Below are positions 33,472-42,091 of a stretch of DNA of 64,000 bases, in pieces. Location: assembly GCF_028553785.1 (NCBI RefSeq), contig NZ_CP067136.1:2223501-2287500 (forward strand), in the 5' to 3' direction. The DNA comes from Paracoccus fistulariae. GTDB lineage: Bacteria; Pseudomonadota; Alphaproteobacteria; Rhodobacterales; Rhodobacteraceae. A program made the translations under genes and the position numbers. The notes under the pieces are model-generated. The model worked only from the letters and a program-made list of their open reading frames with translations, made no database searches and was not told where the DNA came from. Every line of letters starts with the position of its first letter. The first letter of the stretch is position 1.

Positions 33472-35470
33472 TGAGGATGACGACAACGACCTGACGGCCG
33501 ACCTCGACCTCGGCTTCGACGGTGCCGAAGACCTTCTGAGGGTCTGGCGGCAGGGGATGCGCCCCGACCCGAACCTGACGGTCTCGGAATGGGCGGATCA
33601 GCATCGCTGGCTGTCGTCACGCGGCGCGGCCGAGCCGGGGCGCTATCGCACCGCCCGGGCCCCTTATCTGCGCGAGATCATGGATGCGCTGTCCCCCGGC
33701 CACCCGGCCCAGCGCATCACCTTCATGAAGGCCGCGCAGGTGGGCGCGACCGAGGCCGGGAACAATTGGATCGGTTTCGTCATCCACCACGCGCCGGGAC
33801 CGATGCTGGCGGTGCTGCCGAGCCTCGAATTGGCGAAGCGCACCTCACGGGGCCGTCTTGATCCCCTGATCGCGGACAGCCCGGCGCTGCGCGAGCGGGT
33901 GAACCCGGCGCGGTCGCGGGATGCCGGGAATTCGATGCTGTCGAAGGAATTTCCCGGCGGCATCCTGGTGCTGACCGGTGCCAACTCCGCCACCGGCCTG
34001 CGGTCGATGCCCGCGCGCTATGTGTTTCTCGACGAGGTCGACGCCTATCCGGCCTCGGCCGACGAGGAAGGCGATCCGGTCACCCTGGCCGAGGCCCGGA
34101 CCACCACCTTCTCGCACCGGCGAAAGGTGTTCATGGTCTCGACGCCCACGATTCGGGGGCTGAGCCGGATCGAGCGGGAATTCGAGGCGTCCGACCAGCG
34201 GCGCTACTTCGTGCCCTGCCCGCATTGCGGCGCGATGCAATGGCTGCAGTTCGACCGCCTGCGCTGGGCGAAGGGGAAGCCGGAAACCGCCGCCTACCAT
34301 TGCGAGGGCTGCGAACGACCCATCGCCGAGCACCACAAGACCGAAATGCTGGCCCGAGGCGAATGGCGGGCAACATCCGTGTCAACAGACCCGAAAGCCA
34401 TCGGCTTCCACCTCTCGGCGCTCTACTCGCCCTTGGGCTGGAAAAGCTGGTCCGACGTCGCGCGGGAATGGCTGGCGGCCCAAGGGTCGGACGAGACGCT
34501 GCGCGCCGCGCGTAACACGCTTCTGGGCGAGACATGGGTCGAAAGCGGCGACGCACCGGAATGGCAGCGGCTGGCGGATCGGCGCGAAGCGTGGAAGCCG
34601 GGCACGGTCCCCATGGCCGGGCTGTTCCTGACGGCCGGGGCAGACGTGCAGAGGGACCGGATCGAGGTCGATATCTGGGCCTGGGGCCGGGGTCTCGAGT
34701 CCTGGCTTGTCGATCACATCGTCATTCCGGGCGGGCCTGACGCCCCAGAAGCCTGGGACAAGCTGACCGCCTTGCTCGGGCGCAGTTGGCAGCATGCCAA
34801 CGGCGCCTTCATGACCGCGGCGCGGCTCGGCATCGACACCGGCTACGAGGCTGCGGCGGTCTATGCCTGGTCCCGCAAGGTTGGCTTCGAACAGGTGGCC
34901 CCGTTGAAGGGGCTTGAGGGCTTCAACCGCGCCGCTCCAGTTTCTGGCCCTACCTATGTCGATGCCACCATCGGCGGGAAACGGCTCCGCCGCGGGGCGA
35001 GGCTCTGGTCTGTGGCCACGGCGACGTTCAAGGCGGAAACCTACCGGTTCCTGCGGATCGAACGCCCCTCGGACGAAGACCGGGCGCTGGGCGTTCTCGA
35101 TGCGCCAGGGACCGTGCACATCCCCGGCTGGGCTGACACCGAATGGCTGAAGCAGCTGGTGGCCGAGCAGCTGGTCACGATCCGCAACAAGCGCGGCTAT
35201 GCCCATCAGGAATGGCAGAAGATGCGCGAGCGGAACGAGGCGCTGGACTGCCGGGTCTACGCCCGTGCTGCGGTGTGGATCCTCGGCGCCGACCGGTGGG
35301 ACGAAGCCACCTGGCGGCGGCTCGAGGCGCAAGCTGGCGTGGAAACGCGCATGCCCACGGCCACCGCAACCGACAGCGCCACACAAGACCCGGCCCAGCC
35401 CAAGGCCGGAACACTGACCACGCCACGCCGGAAACGGCGGGCCTACACCCCGAATTTCATGAGGGACTGA
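33419..35470 (+). CDS. Terminase large subunit, GpA family
   Basis: 683 residues. The ATPase domain has a deviant Walker A MKAAQVGATE (about 103-112) and Walker B YVFLDEVD (201-208). CPHCG and CEGC around 260-290 form a zinc knuckle, and the nuclease half follows (GLFLTAGADVQRDRIEVDIWAWG, the first acidic residue). GpA-type enzymes cut at cos ends and drive DNA into the capsid. ATG 33419, preceded by GGAAG, is used; a TTG at 33464 is an alternative. Overlap with the small subunit on the left and TGATG overlap with the gpW-like gene on the right place it at the head of the late operon. Confidence 0.95.
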   Translation: MSANSSTPSPTSGSRLHDEDDDNDLTADLDLGFDGAEDLLRVWRQGMRPDPNLTVSEWADQHRWLSSRGAAEPGRYRTARAPYLREIMDALSPGHPAQRITFMKAAQVGATEAGNNWIGFVIHHAPGPMLAVLPSLELAKRTSRGRLDPLIADSPALRERVNPARSRDAGNSMLSKEFPGGILVLTGANSATGLRSMPARYVFLDEVDAYPASADEEGDPVTLAEARTTTFSHRRKVFMVSTPTIRGLSRIEREFEASDQRRYFVPCPHCGAMQWLQFDRLRWAKGKPETAAYHCEGCERPIAEHHKTEMLARGEWRATSVSTDPKAIGFHLSALYSPLGWKSWSDVAREWLAAQGSDETLRAARNTLLGETWVESGDAPEWQRLADRREAWKPGTVPMAGLFLTAGADVQRDRIEVDIWAWGRGLESWLVDHIVIPGGPDAPEAWDKLTALLGRSWQHANGAFMTAARLGIDTGYEAAAVYAWSRKVGFEQVAPLKGLEGFNRAAPVSGPTYVDATIGGKRLRRGARLWSVATATFKAETYRFLRIERPSDEDRALGVLDAPGTVHIPGWADTEWLKQLVAEQLVTIRNKRGYAHQEWQKMRERNEALDCRVYARAAVWILGADRWDEATWRRLEAQAGVETRMPTATATDSATQDPAQPKAGTLTTPRRKRRAYTPNFMRD

Positions 35471-35685
35471 TGGACCTGGAACGCATGCAGGCCCTGCTCA
35501 CGGCACTGCAGGAAGCCCGTTTCGCCGGGCTGCGCAGCGTCAGCTACGACGGCAAGACCGTGACCTATGGCTCGGACGCCGAACTGGCCGCGGCCATTCG
35601 CGATCTCGAGGCGCGGATTGCAGCGGTCAGCGGCGCCTCTGCCCGCCGCCGTCGTTGGGGCACCGTGGCCACGAAGGGTCTGTGA
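35470..35685 (+). CDS. gpW-like head completion protein
   Basis: This 71-residue protein of the gpW family shows MQALLTALQEARFAGLRSVSYDGKTVTYGSDAELAAAIRDLEARI: two helices flanking a short beta hairpin. In lambda, gpW sits at the portal vertex after packaging and enables tail joining. Its start overlaps the terminase stop (TGATG), and the portal gene follows 2 bp after. Gene order terminase-gpW-portal is the lambda order. Confidence 0.9.
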   Translation: MDLERMQALLTALQEARFAGLRSVSYDGKTVTYGSDAELAAAIRDLEARIAAVSGASARRRRWGTVATKGL

Positions 35686-35687
35686 CC

Positions 35688-37184
35688 ATGGTGCTCGACG
35701 CCTTCCGCGCGCGCCTCGGGTCCATCATCGGCGGGTTCGATGCGGCGCAATCCCACCGGCGCATGCGCGGGTTCCGAGCGACCCGCGCCCATGTGAACAC
35801 GCTGATTGCGGCCTCGGGCGAGACGATCACCGCCCGCGCGCGCTGGCTGGTCCGGAACAACGGCTATGCCGCGAACGCGGTCGATGCTTTTGCCAATCAT
35901 GTCGTCGGTGACGGGATCAAGCCGTCGTCGAAGGTCGCTGATGCCGCGAAGAAGGAGGAGCTGCAGAAGCTCTGGCTCGCCTGGACGGACGAGGCCGACG
36001 CCGAGGGGCTGACCGACTTCTTCGGCCTGCAGCGTCGGGCCGCGCGAGAGGTGTTCCTCGCGGGTGAGGTATTCCTGCGCATCCGCACGCGGCGTCCCGA
36101 AGATGGTCTGACGGTGCCGATGCAGCTGCAGATGCTGCCCTCGGAAATGCTGCCCCAGGACATGACCCGTGTCCTGCCCGGTGCCGGGTCGATCCGGCAG
36201 GGCATCGAGTTCGACGGCATCGGGCGGCGCGTGGCCTATCATTTCCTGCGCCGCCACCCCGGCGACATGACCGATCCGGGCCTGGCGGGCGAGACGGTGC
36301 GCGTGCCCGCGTCCGAGGTGATCCACATCCTCGACCCTGTAGAGGCGGGCCAGTTGCGCGGCGTGTCGCGCTTCGCCGCGGCGGTGGTGAAGCTCTTCAC
36401 CCTCGACCTCTATGACGATGCGGAGCTGGAGCGGAAGAAGACCGCGGCGATGTTTGCGATGTTCATCACGTCGCCCGCCCCGGAAACCGCCCTCGATCCG
36501 GCCGAGGATGATCTGGAGGTGGAACCGGGCCAGGTCGTGCGGCTCGATCCCGGCGAGGATGTCACCACGCCCTCGACACCGGATTCCGGGTCCACTTATG
36601 AACCCTTCCAGTACCGCACGCTCCTGCAGATCGGCGCGGCGCTGGGCGTGCCCTATGGCTATCTGACGGGCGATACCGCGAAGGGGAACTTCTCGAACAC
36701 CCGGATCGCGCTGGTCGACTTCCGCCGCCGCATCTCGGCCTTCCAGCATTCAGTGATGGTCTATCAGCTCTGCCGCGCGGTCTGGACGCGGTGGATGGAT
36801 ATGGCCGCGCTGGCGGGGGCCATCGACCTGCCGGGATATGCGACCGACCGGCGGCAATACCTCGCTTGCGACTGGCTCCCCACGAAATGGGACTGGATCG
36901 ACCCGGCCAAGGACGCCGCGGCGGAAATCCTGCAGATCGAAGCAGGCCTGAAATCCCGGACGCAAGCCATCGCGGAGCGGGGATACGACGCAGAGCAGGT
37001 CGACCACGAAATCGCGGCCGAACGAAAACGCGAGGCGGAACTGGGTCTCGACTTCCGGCGGCCGGGATCCCCGGCACAGGCGGCGGGTGGTGGCGCGCAG
37101 GATGACCCAACTGAGAAGCCGGAAGACCCTGATGCCGCAGAGGATGGCGAGGACCGGGAACCCCGGCCCGCGGAGGACGCATGA
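35688..37184 (+). CDS. Portal protein, lambda family
   Basis: 498 residues from ATG 35688. Typical segments are ITARARWLVRNNGYAANAVDAFANHVVGDGIKPS, EVFLRIRTRRPEDGLTVPMQLQMLPSEMLP, VIHILDPVEAGQLRGVSRFAAAV and LLQIGAALGVPYGYLTGDTAKGNFSNTRIAL. Twelve copies would form the ring through which DNA enters. The C-terminal tail is acidic and disordered (DDPTEKPEDPDAAEDGED). It overlaps the following protease by 4 bp (ATGA). Confidence 0.95.
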   Translation: MVLDAFRARLGSIIGGFDAAQSHRRMRGFRATRAHVNTLIAASGETITARARWLVRNNGYAANAVDAFANHVVGDGIKPSSKVADAAKKEELQKLWLAWTDEADAEGLTDFFGLQRRAAREVFLAGEVFLRIRTRRPEDGLTVPMQLQMLPSEMLPQDMTRVLPGAGSIRQGIEFDGIGRRVAYHFLRRHPGDMTDPGLAGETVRVPASEVIHILDPVEAGQLRGVSRFAAAVVKLFTLDLYDDAELERKKTAAMFAMFITSPAPETALDPAEDDLEVEPGQVVRLDPGEDVTTPSTPDSGSTYEPFQYRTLLQIGAALGVPYGYLTGDTAKGNFSNTRIALVDFRRRISAFQHSVMVYQLCRAVWTRWMDMAALAGAIDLPGYATDRRQYLACDWLPTKWDWIDPAKDAAAEILQIEAGLKSRTQAIAERGYDAEQVDHEIAAERKREAELGLDFRRPGSPAQAAGGGAQDDPTEKPEDPDAAEDGEDREPRPAEDA

Positions 37185-38491
37185 TGCACCACACCCAGAT
37201 CGCTCAGCGCGTCTTCAACACACCCCTGATGGTCGATCCTGCCAAGGCGCTGGCCTTCCTGTCCGGGCTGGGGCCGCGGATCGTGGGGCGGGAAGTCAGC
37301 ATCGATGGGCTGGAGATCAATGCCGAGGATCAGCATGCGGCCACCCTGCCCGCCCGGGCGTCGCTCTTCGGCGACGACCTGACCAACCGACAGGCGCGAA
37401 ATGGTGGCCACCCCTTCGCCGTGGTGGACGGGATCGCGGTCATCGAAATCGCGGGCACGCTGGTGCACCGCGGCGCCTGGATCGGTCAGTCCTCGGGGCT
37501 GACATCTTACGAGGGTATCGCCGCCCAGCTTCAGGCGGCACTGGCCGATCCGGCGATCCGTGGCATCGCGCTCGATATCGACAGCTTCGGTGGCGAGGTG
37601 GCAGGGGCCTTCGATCTGGCGGATCGCCTCCGCGCCGCGCGTCAGGTCAAGCCCGTGCAGGCCTTCGTCGCCGACCACGCCCTCTCGGCCGCCTATGCGC
37701 TGGCTTCGCAGGCCGACCGGATCATCCTGCCGCGCACCGGCGCAGTCGGTAGCATCGGCGTTGTGGCCATGCACAGCGACATGAGTGGAGCGCTGGACCA
37801 GAAAGGCATCGCCGTCACGCTGATCCACGCAGGCGCGCGCAAGGTCGATGCGAACCCCTATCAGCCTCTGCCCGAGGCCGTCCGCGAACGGATCGCAGGC
37901 GAGTTGGAAGACCACCGCCAGCTCTTCGCCGAAACCGTCGCCGAAGGTCGTGGCCGCCGCCTCGACACGCTTCAGGCGCTCGCCACTGAGGCCGCCGTGT
38001 TCCGCGGCGAGGCGGCCGTCTTTGCCGGTCTTGCCGACGAGGTGGCCGATCCCGTCACCGCCTTCCGCGCTTTCGCCGCCGCACCCCGCGGCACAACCAC
38101 CCCCAGAGGAAAGGGCCCGATGATGACCACTGCCCCCGAAGATCATGCGCAGCCTGCGGCCGCGCCCGCCGCCAACACGCCGGAACCGGCCGCGCCCGCG
38201 GCAGTCGCACCGCCGCAGAAGGCGACGGCCGCGATGTCGCCCGAGGCGATCCGCGCTGAGGCGGCCGAGGTCGCGCAGGTTTGCGCGCAGGCCGCGCGCC
38301 TCGGCGTCCAGATCGATGCCGCCGATGCCGTCGCCAAGGGCGTGAAGCCGGAAGCTCTGCGCGCCAAGATCCTCGCCGATCTTGCGGCCCGCAGCGATGC
38401 CGCGGGCATCATCGCCACCGCCCCGGCCACTGGCGCGAAGGAAAGCCCCATCGTCGCGGCCGCGAAGAAATCGGCCGCCGCCTCGCGCTGA
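37181..38491 (+). CDS. Prohead protease (S49, lambda C type) with C-terminal scaffold part
   Basis: 436 residues. The N-terminal about 300 form an S49 (SppA/lambda C) domain: AVIEIAGTLVHRGAW, IALDIDSFGGEVAGAFDLADRL, DHALSAAYALASQADRI with the probable nucleophile Ser, TGAVGSIGVVAMH, and GARKVDANPY with the catalytic Lys. After a Pro/Ala-rich linker, the last 120 residues are helical (AEAAEVAQVCAQAARLGVQIDAADAVAKGV) like a scaffold. The protease matures the prohead and removes scaffold. An internal in-frame start for a separate scaffold chain is described separately. Confidence 0.92.
   Translation: MMHHTQIAQRVFNTPLMVDPAKALAFLSGLGPRIVGREVSIDGLEINAEDQHAATLPARASLFGDDLTNRQARNGGHPFAVVDGIAVIEIAGTLVHRGAWIGQSSGLTSYEGIAAQLQAALADPAIRGIALDIDSFGGEVAGAFDLADRLRAARQVKPVQAFVADHALSAAYALASQADRIILPRTGAVGSIGVVAMHSDMSGALDQKGIAVTLIHAGARKVDANPYQPLPEAVRERIAGELEDHRQLFAETVAEGRGRRLDTLQALATEAAVFRGEAAVFAGLADEVADPVTAFRAFAAAPRGTTTPRGKGPMMTTAPEDHAQPAAAPAANTPEPAAPAAVAPPQKATAAMSPEAIRAEAAEVAQVCAQAARLGVQIDAADAVAKGVKPEALRAKILADLAARSDAAGIIATAPATGAKESPIVAAAKKSAAASR
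38120..38491 (+). CDS. Putative scaffold protein from an internal in-frame start (Nu3-like)
   Basis: ATG-ATG at 38120-38125, in frame with the protease gene, is preceded by AGAGGAAAG with suitable spacing. A 123-residue chain would begin MMTTAPEDHAQP and cover only the helical scaffold end. Lambda makes Nu3 from inside gene C in the same way. The ribosome-site match is seen; production of the shorter chain is inferred. Confidence 0.5.
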   Translation: MMTTAPEDHAQPAAAPAANTPEPAAPAAVAPPQKATAAMSPEAIRAEAAEVAQVCAQAARLGVQIDAADAVAKGVKPEALRAKILADLAARSDAAGIIATAPATGAKESPIVAAAKKSAAASR

Positions 38492-38544
38492 CAATTTTGC
38501 CCGCGCTGGGCGCCCCCATCCCCCAACATCCTGGAGACTGAACC

Positions 38545-38925
38545 ATGCCCGTCCTGACGGAACCGCCCAGCATGGGCGATGTCCTCAAATATGAGGTCAA
38601 CCCGAACTACACCCGCGAGGTGGTGACGCTTCTTGCGGGCATGCCCTATCCCGTGGGCTCGGTGCTCGGGAAGATCACGGCGAGCGGCAAATACACCCTG
38701 TCGCCCGCGACCGGGGCCGACGGATCGCAGGTCGCCACTGCCGTCCTGCTCTATGCCGTCGATGCGACGCTGGCTGACGCGACCGGCATCGTGCTGGTCC
38801 GCGGCCCCTCGATCGTGTCGCGCGCGGCCCTCGCCTACGGCGCCACCGTCGATGACGGCACCAAGATCGCCGCGAAACTCACCCAGTTGTCCACCGTCGG
38901 CATCATCGCCCGCGACGGCGCCTGA
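38545..38925 (+). CDS. Head decoration protein, gpD-like
   Basis: 126 residues, with the usual LLAGMPYPVGSVLGKITASGKYTLSPATGADGSQVATAVLLY and GIVLVRGPSIVSRAAL. This is the beta-rich fold of lambda gpD trimers, which clamp the expanded capsid. It lies between protease and major capsid genes as in lambda, with GGAGACTGAACC before ATG. Confidence 0.92.
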   Translation: MPVLTEPPSMGDVLKYEVNPNYTREVVTLLAGMPYPVGSVLGKITASGKYTLSPATGADGSQVATAVLLYAVDATLADATGIVLVRGPSIVSRAALAYGATVDDGTKIAAKLTQLSTVGIIARDGA

Positions 38926-38965
38926 CGCTCAACATCACGCTTCCCCATTCCCCCGGAGCATCCCC

Positions 38966-39988
38966 ATGACCCTCGTCCGCAATCCCTTCGACGCTGGCGG
39001 CTACTCGCTGGCCGAGATGACGCAGGCCATCAACATCCTGCCCAACCTCTACACCCGCCTTGCCCAGATCGGCCTCTTCCGCTTCGAAGGGGTCAGCCAG
39101 CGCTCGGTCATCATCGAGCAATACGAGGGCGTCCTGAGCCTTCTGCCCTCCGTCCCCCTCGGTGGCCCCGCCACGGTCGGTACGCGGGAGGGCCGCTCGA
39201 TGCGGTCCTTCGCCCTGCCGTGGATCCCGCATGACGACGTGGTACTGCCCGCCGACATCCAAGGCGCACCCGCGCTGGGCGCCTTCGATGCTGCCGATCC
39301 CCTCGTCGAGGTGATGAACCGCAAGCTTCTGCTGATGCGCCGCAAGCATGCCCAGACCCGCGAATACATGGAGATGAACGCGCTGCGCGGCATCGTGAAG
39401 GATGGCGCGGGCACCACCCTCTACAACTACTTCACCGAATTTGGCCTGCCGCAGATTTCGGTCGACTTCGTCCTCGGCACCGCAGGCACCAACGTGCAGG
39501 GCAAGGTCCGCGAGGTGCTGCGCGCCATCGAGGACAACCTTCTGGGCGAGGCCATGACCTCGGTCCATGCGTTGGTCAGCCGCGAGTTCTTCGACAAGCT
39601 GATCGCGCATCCCAAGACCGAGGAGGCCTACAAGTTCTACGCCTCGACCGGCGCCCAGCCGCTGCGCGAGGATGTCCGTCGCAACTTCCCCTTCGGCGGC
39701 ATCCTCTTCGAGGAGTACTCGGGGACAGTCACCCTCTCGACCAAGGCCACCGAACGGCTGGTCCCCGCGAACGAAGGCATCGCCTTCCCCTTGGGCACGA
39801 TGGACACCTTCACCACCTATGGCGGTCCGGCGAACCTGCTGGAAACGGCCAACACCATCGGCCTGCCCCTCTACGCCCGCCAGCATCTGGACGAGAAGGG
39901 CCGCTGGATCGACGTGATGACCGAGGCCTCGATCCTGCCGGTGAACAAGCGGCCGCGGCTGGCGATCCGCCTGCATACGTCGAACTGA
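38966..39988 (+). CDS. Major capsid protein, lambda gpE family
   Basis: 340 residues from ATG 38966 with CCGGAGCAT upstream. Visible family segments are YSLAEMTQAINILPNLYTRL, LPWIPHDDVVLPADIQGAPALG, REYMEMNALRGIVKDGAG, VREVLRAIEDNLLGEAMTSVHALVSREFFDKLIAHPKTEEAYKFYA and the C-terminal GLPLYARQHLDEKGRWIDVMTEASILPVNKRP. HK97-fold subunits form the icosahedral shell. Confidence 0.95.
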   Translation: MTLVRNPFDAGGYSLAEMTQAINILPNLYTRLAQIGLFRFEGVSQRSVIIEQYEGVLSLLPSVPLGGPATVGTREGRSMRSFALPWIPHDDVVLPADIQGAPALGAFDAADPLVEVMNRKLLLMRRKHAQTREYMEMNALRGIVKDGAGTTLYNYFTEFGLPQISVDFVLGTAGTNVQGKVREVLRAIEDNLLGEAMTSVHALVSREFFDKLIAHPKTEEAYKFYASTGAQPLREDVRRNFPFGGILFEEYSGTVTLSTKATERLVPANEGIAFPLGTMDTFTTYGGPANLLETANTIGLPLYARQHLDEKGRWIDVMTEASILPVNKRPRLAIRLHTSN

Positions 39989-40006
39989 CGCCAGGCAGAA
40001 ACGCCC

Positions 40007-40321
40007 ATGTCTGTCTTTGCCGCCGCCATGGACCGCATATTCACCCATGCTTCCATGGCGGCTCCTGCCCTCTGGATCTCGGCCACCACCTCCGAGGAAC
40101 GCCCGATCCGCATCATCCGCCGCGCCCCGGATCGCGTGACCGACTTCGGCGCTGGGCGGTTCGTCAGCGACACGACCGTTGTGGACGTGCGCGTGGCCGA
40201 CCTGCCCGCCCCGCGACCGGGCGACGTGATCGTAATCGGCGCGGACAGCCATGTGATCCAGGGAGAACCGCTGCGCGACCGGGAGCGGCTGATCTGGACG
40301 CTGGACCTGAGGCCCGCATGA
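40007..40321 (+). CDS. Head-tail joining protein, gpFII-like
   Basis: 104 residues, beta-rich (ISATTSEERPIRIIRRAPDRV, TVVDVRVADLPAPRPGDVIVIGADSHVIQGEPLRD). Size, DxVxxxxxxYxI-like pattern and position right after the capsid gene fit the gpFII/head-tail connector group. It would close the connector for tail docking. Overlaps the next gene by 4 bp. Confidence 0.75.
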   Translation: MSVFAAAMDRIFTHASMAAPALWISATTSEERPIRIIRRAPDRVTDFGAGRFVSDTTVVDVRVADLPAPRPGDVIVIGADSHVIQGEPLRDRERLIWTLDLRPA

Positions 40322-40947
40322 AACTGAAGCTTGAGATCAGCCCCGACCTCGCCGCCCTGATGCAGGCGGAAATCGCTGCGGGCGAGAAGGCCGTCACCAT
40401 CGCCATGCGCGAGGCAGGCGCGGGCCTGAAATCCGCCTGGCGCGGCCAGATCACCGGCGCGGGGCTTGGTACCCGGCTTGGCAACTCGATCCGGCTGGCC
40501 ACCTATCCCAAGGGCAGCGAAAGCCTGAACGCCGCGGCGCTGGTCTGGTCCAACGCGCCGGTGATTGTCGGTGCACATGACGCCGGGCCGCTGATCCGGT
40601 CGCGCAACGGCTTCTGGCTGGCCATCCCAACCCCGGCCGCGGGCAAATCCACCCGCGGCGGACAGATCACCCCAAGCGAATGGGAACGCCGCACGGGGCT
40701 GCGACTGCGGTTCGTTTACCGGCGCAGGGGCCCGAGCCTGCTGGTGGCGGAGGGGCGGTTGAACAGCAAGGGCCGGGCGGTGGCATCACGATCGAAGTCC
40801 GGACGCGGATTAACCACCGTGCCGATCTTCCTCCTCGTGCCGCAGGTCAAGCTGCGCAAGCGGCTCGATCTGGCGCGGGATGCCGAACAGGCCATCGACG
40901 GCGTGCCAGGGCGGATCGTGGCGGGGTGGGCTAAAACACGGTCATGA
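40318..40947 (+). CDS. Connector/tail completion protein, DUF6441-like
   Basis: 209 residues with AREAGAGLKSAWRGQI-type beginning, RLGNSIRLATYP, IVGAHDAGPLIRSRNGFWLAIPTP and TPSEWERRTGLRLRFVYRRRGPSLLVAEGRL. This sequence type is commonly placed between head-tail connectors and tail terminator in Rhodobacterales siphophages, equivalent in position to lambda gpZ. The DUF name is from memory. The C-terminus is basic. Confidence 0.7.
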   Translation: MKLKLEISPDLAALMQAEIAAGEKAVTIAMREAGAGLKSAWRGQITGAGLGTRLGNSIRLATYPKGSESLNAAALVWSNAPVIVGAHDAGPLIRSRNGFWLAIPTPAAGKSTRGGQITPSEWERRTGLRLRFVYRRRGPSLLVAEGRLNSKGRAVASRSKSGRGLTTVPIFLLVPQVKLRKRLDLARDAEQAIDGVPGRIVAGWAKTRS

Positions 40948-40968
40948 CGGGACCTGTCGACATGGCAG

Positions 40969-40995
40969 ACTCATTGGCATATATTGCCAATGAGT
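40969..40995. promoter_or_regulatory. Perfect palindromic operator before parDE
   Basis: ACTCATTGGCA (40969-40979) and TGCCAATGAGT (40985-40995) are perfect 11-bp inverted arms around TATAT. The palindrome ends 15 bp before the antitoxin ATG. ParD antitoxins repress their own promoter through such sites, so this is the likely binding site. Confidence 0.75.
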
Positions 40996-41010
40996 CGCAG
41001 GGAGACTTCC

Positions 41011-41268
41011 ATGGCCACCAGAAACGTCGTCCTGACCGAAACGCAATCCGACCTTGTCGACCGCCTGGTGGCATCCGGGCGCTATCAGAATGCGTCCGAG
41101 GCCCTGCGCGCAGGGCTGCGCCTCCTCGAACGCGAAGAGGCTGAACTTGGCGCGTTGCGCACCCGTCTGACGGCCGGGTTGGAACAGGCCCGGAGCGGCG
41201 ATCTGGCCGAGGGCAGTGGTGAAGATGCCATCCGCCGGGCTTTTGCCGCCGCGCGTGCCAATACCTGA
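41011..41268 (+). CDS. parD: ParD-like antitoxin
   Basis: 85 residues from ATG 41011, preceded by GGGAGA. The ribbon-helix-helix N-terminus (MATRNVVLTETQSDLVDRLVASGRYQNASEALRAGLRLLE) binds DNA. The C-terminal helix (ELGALRTRLTAGLEQARSGD) wraps the toxin. The TGA overlaps the toxin ATG (TGATG). Located inside the phage late operon between the connector and tail terminator genes, with its own operator, so it can be expressed during lysogeny. Confidence 0.92.
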   Translation: MATRNVVLTETQSDLVDRLVASGRYQNASEALRAGLRLLEREEAELGALRTRLTAGLEQARSGDLAEGSGEDAIRRAFAAARANT

Positions 41269-41612
41269 TGCCGAAACCATGGCGCCTGACAAGGCAGGCG
41301 GAGGCCTCGCTGATCGAGATCGCACGCTGGACCGTCGAGACTTTCGGACCACGACAGGCGGCGGCCTATGAGGATGACCTGATTTCCACCTGCCGCGAGA
41401 TCGCCGCGGGCACCGCCCTGTCACAGGACTGCCGTCGGCTCATCGCCACCGACCTGGTCGAGGACCTGCGCTTCACGCGCGCAGGCCAGCACTTCGTGGT
41501 CTTCATTGAAGACGCCGACCAGGTGGCAATCGTGGACTTCCTGCACAGCCGCGCCGACTTGCCGCGACGTCTGGCCAACCTGCCTCTGCCGAAAGGCGAC
41601 AGGGAACACTGA
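41268..41612 (+). CDS. parE: ParE/RelE-superfamily toxin
   Basis: 114 residues. LTRQAEASLIEIARWTVETFGPRQAAAYEDDL and FTRAGQHFVVFIEDADQVAIVDFLHSRADLPRRL are the ParE fold landmarks. ParE toxins inhibit gyrase, RelE toxins cut mRNA; the lack of a clear RelE catalytic set and a ParD partner favour ParE. The gene is complete and coupled to the antitoxin. Confidence 0.9.
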   Translation: MPKPWRLTRQAEASLIEIARWTVETFGPRQAAAYEDDLISTCREIAAGTALSQDCRRLIATDLVEDLRFTRAGQHFVVFIEDADQVAIVDFLHSRADLPRRLANLPLPKGDREH

Positions 41613-41645
41613 CCCCGGGCTTGTCCCGGAACCCCGGAACAACAG

Positions 41646-42068
41646 ATGCCCACCATCCGCGAAACCGTCCTCGCCGCGCTGCACGCGCGGTTGCAGCCGC
41701 TTGCCGCCCTCACCCTGCGTGACGAGGTTCTGCCCGAGCGGATCCCGGCGGCCGGGCTGATCATCCTGCGCGACGGCCAGCCCGGCGAGCCGGAGGTGAC
41801 GCTGTCGCCCCTGCGCTACCACTATCAGCACCGGGCCGAGCTGGAGGTCGTCGTTCAGGCGGGCACTGGCCGGGCCAGCGCCTTCGATGACCTGATCACC
41901 GCCATCGGTACGGCGCTGGAGGCCGACCGGACGCTCGGCGGCCTCTGTGACTGGGTCGAACCGGAGGCCACGGCCTCGGTCGATCTGCCGGTCGAGGGCG
42001 CCGCGGCCCTTAAGGCGGCGGTGATCACTATCGTCCTGCATTACACCACCACCGGCCCGCTGGCCTGA
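41646..42068 (+). CDS. Tail terminator-like minor tail protein
   Basis: 140 residues, with MPTIRETVLAALHARLQPL at the start and YHYQHRAELEVVVQAGTG, AFDDLITAIGTALEADRTLGG and ITIVLHYTTTGPLA further on. The helix-beta-helix pattern and place before the tail tube gene match gpU-type terminators, which stop tube growth. Similar proteins are often only labelled hypothetical. Confidence 0.75.
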   Translation: MPTIRETVLAALHARLQPLAALTLRDEVLPERIPAAGLIILRDGQPGEPEVTLSPLRYHYQHRAELEVVVQAGTGRASAFDDLITAIGTALEADRTLGGLCDWVEPEATASVDLPVEGAAALKAAVITIVLHYTTTGPLA

Positions 42069-42091
42069 CACCCCTCACATAGGAGACCCCC

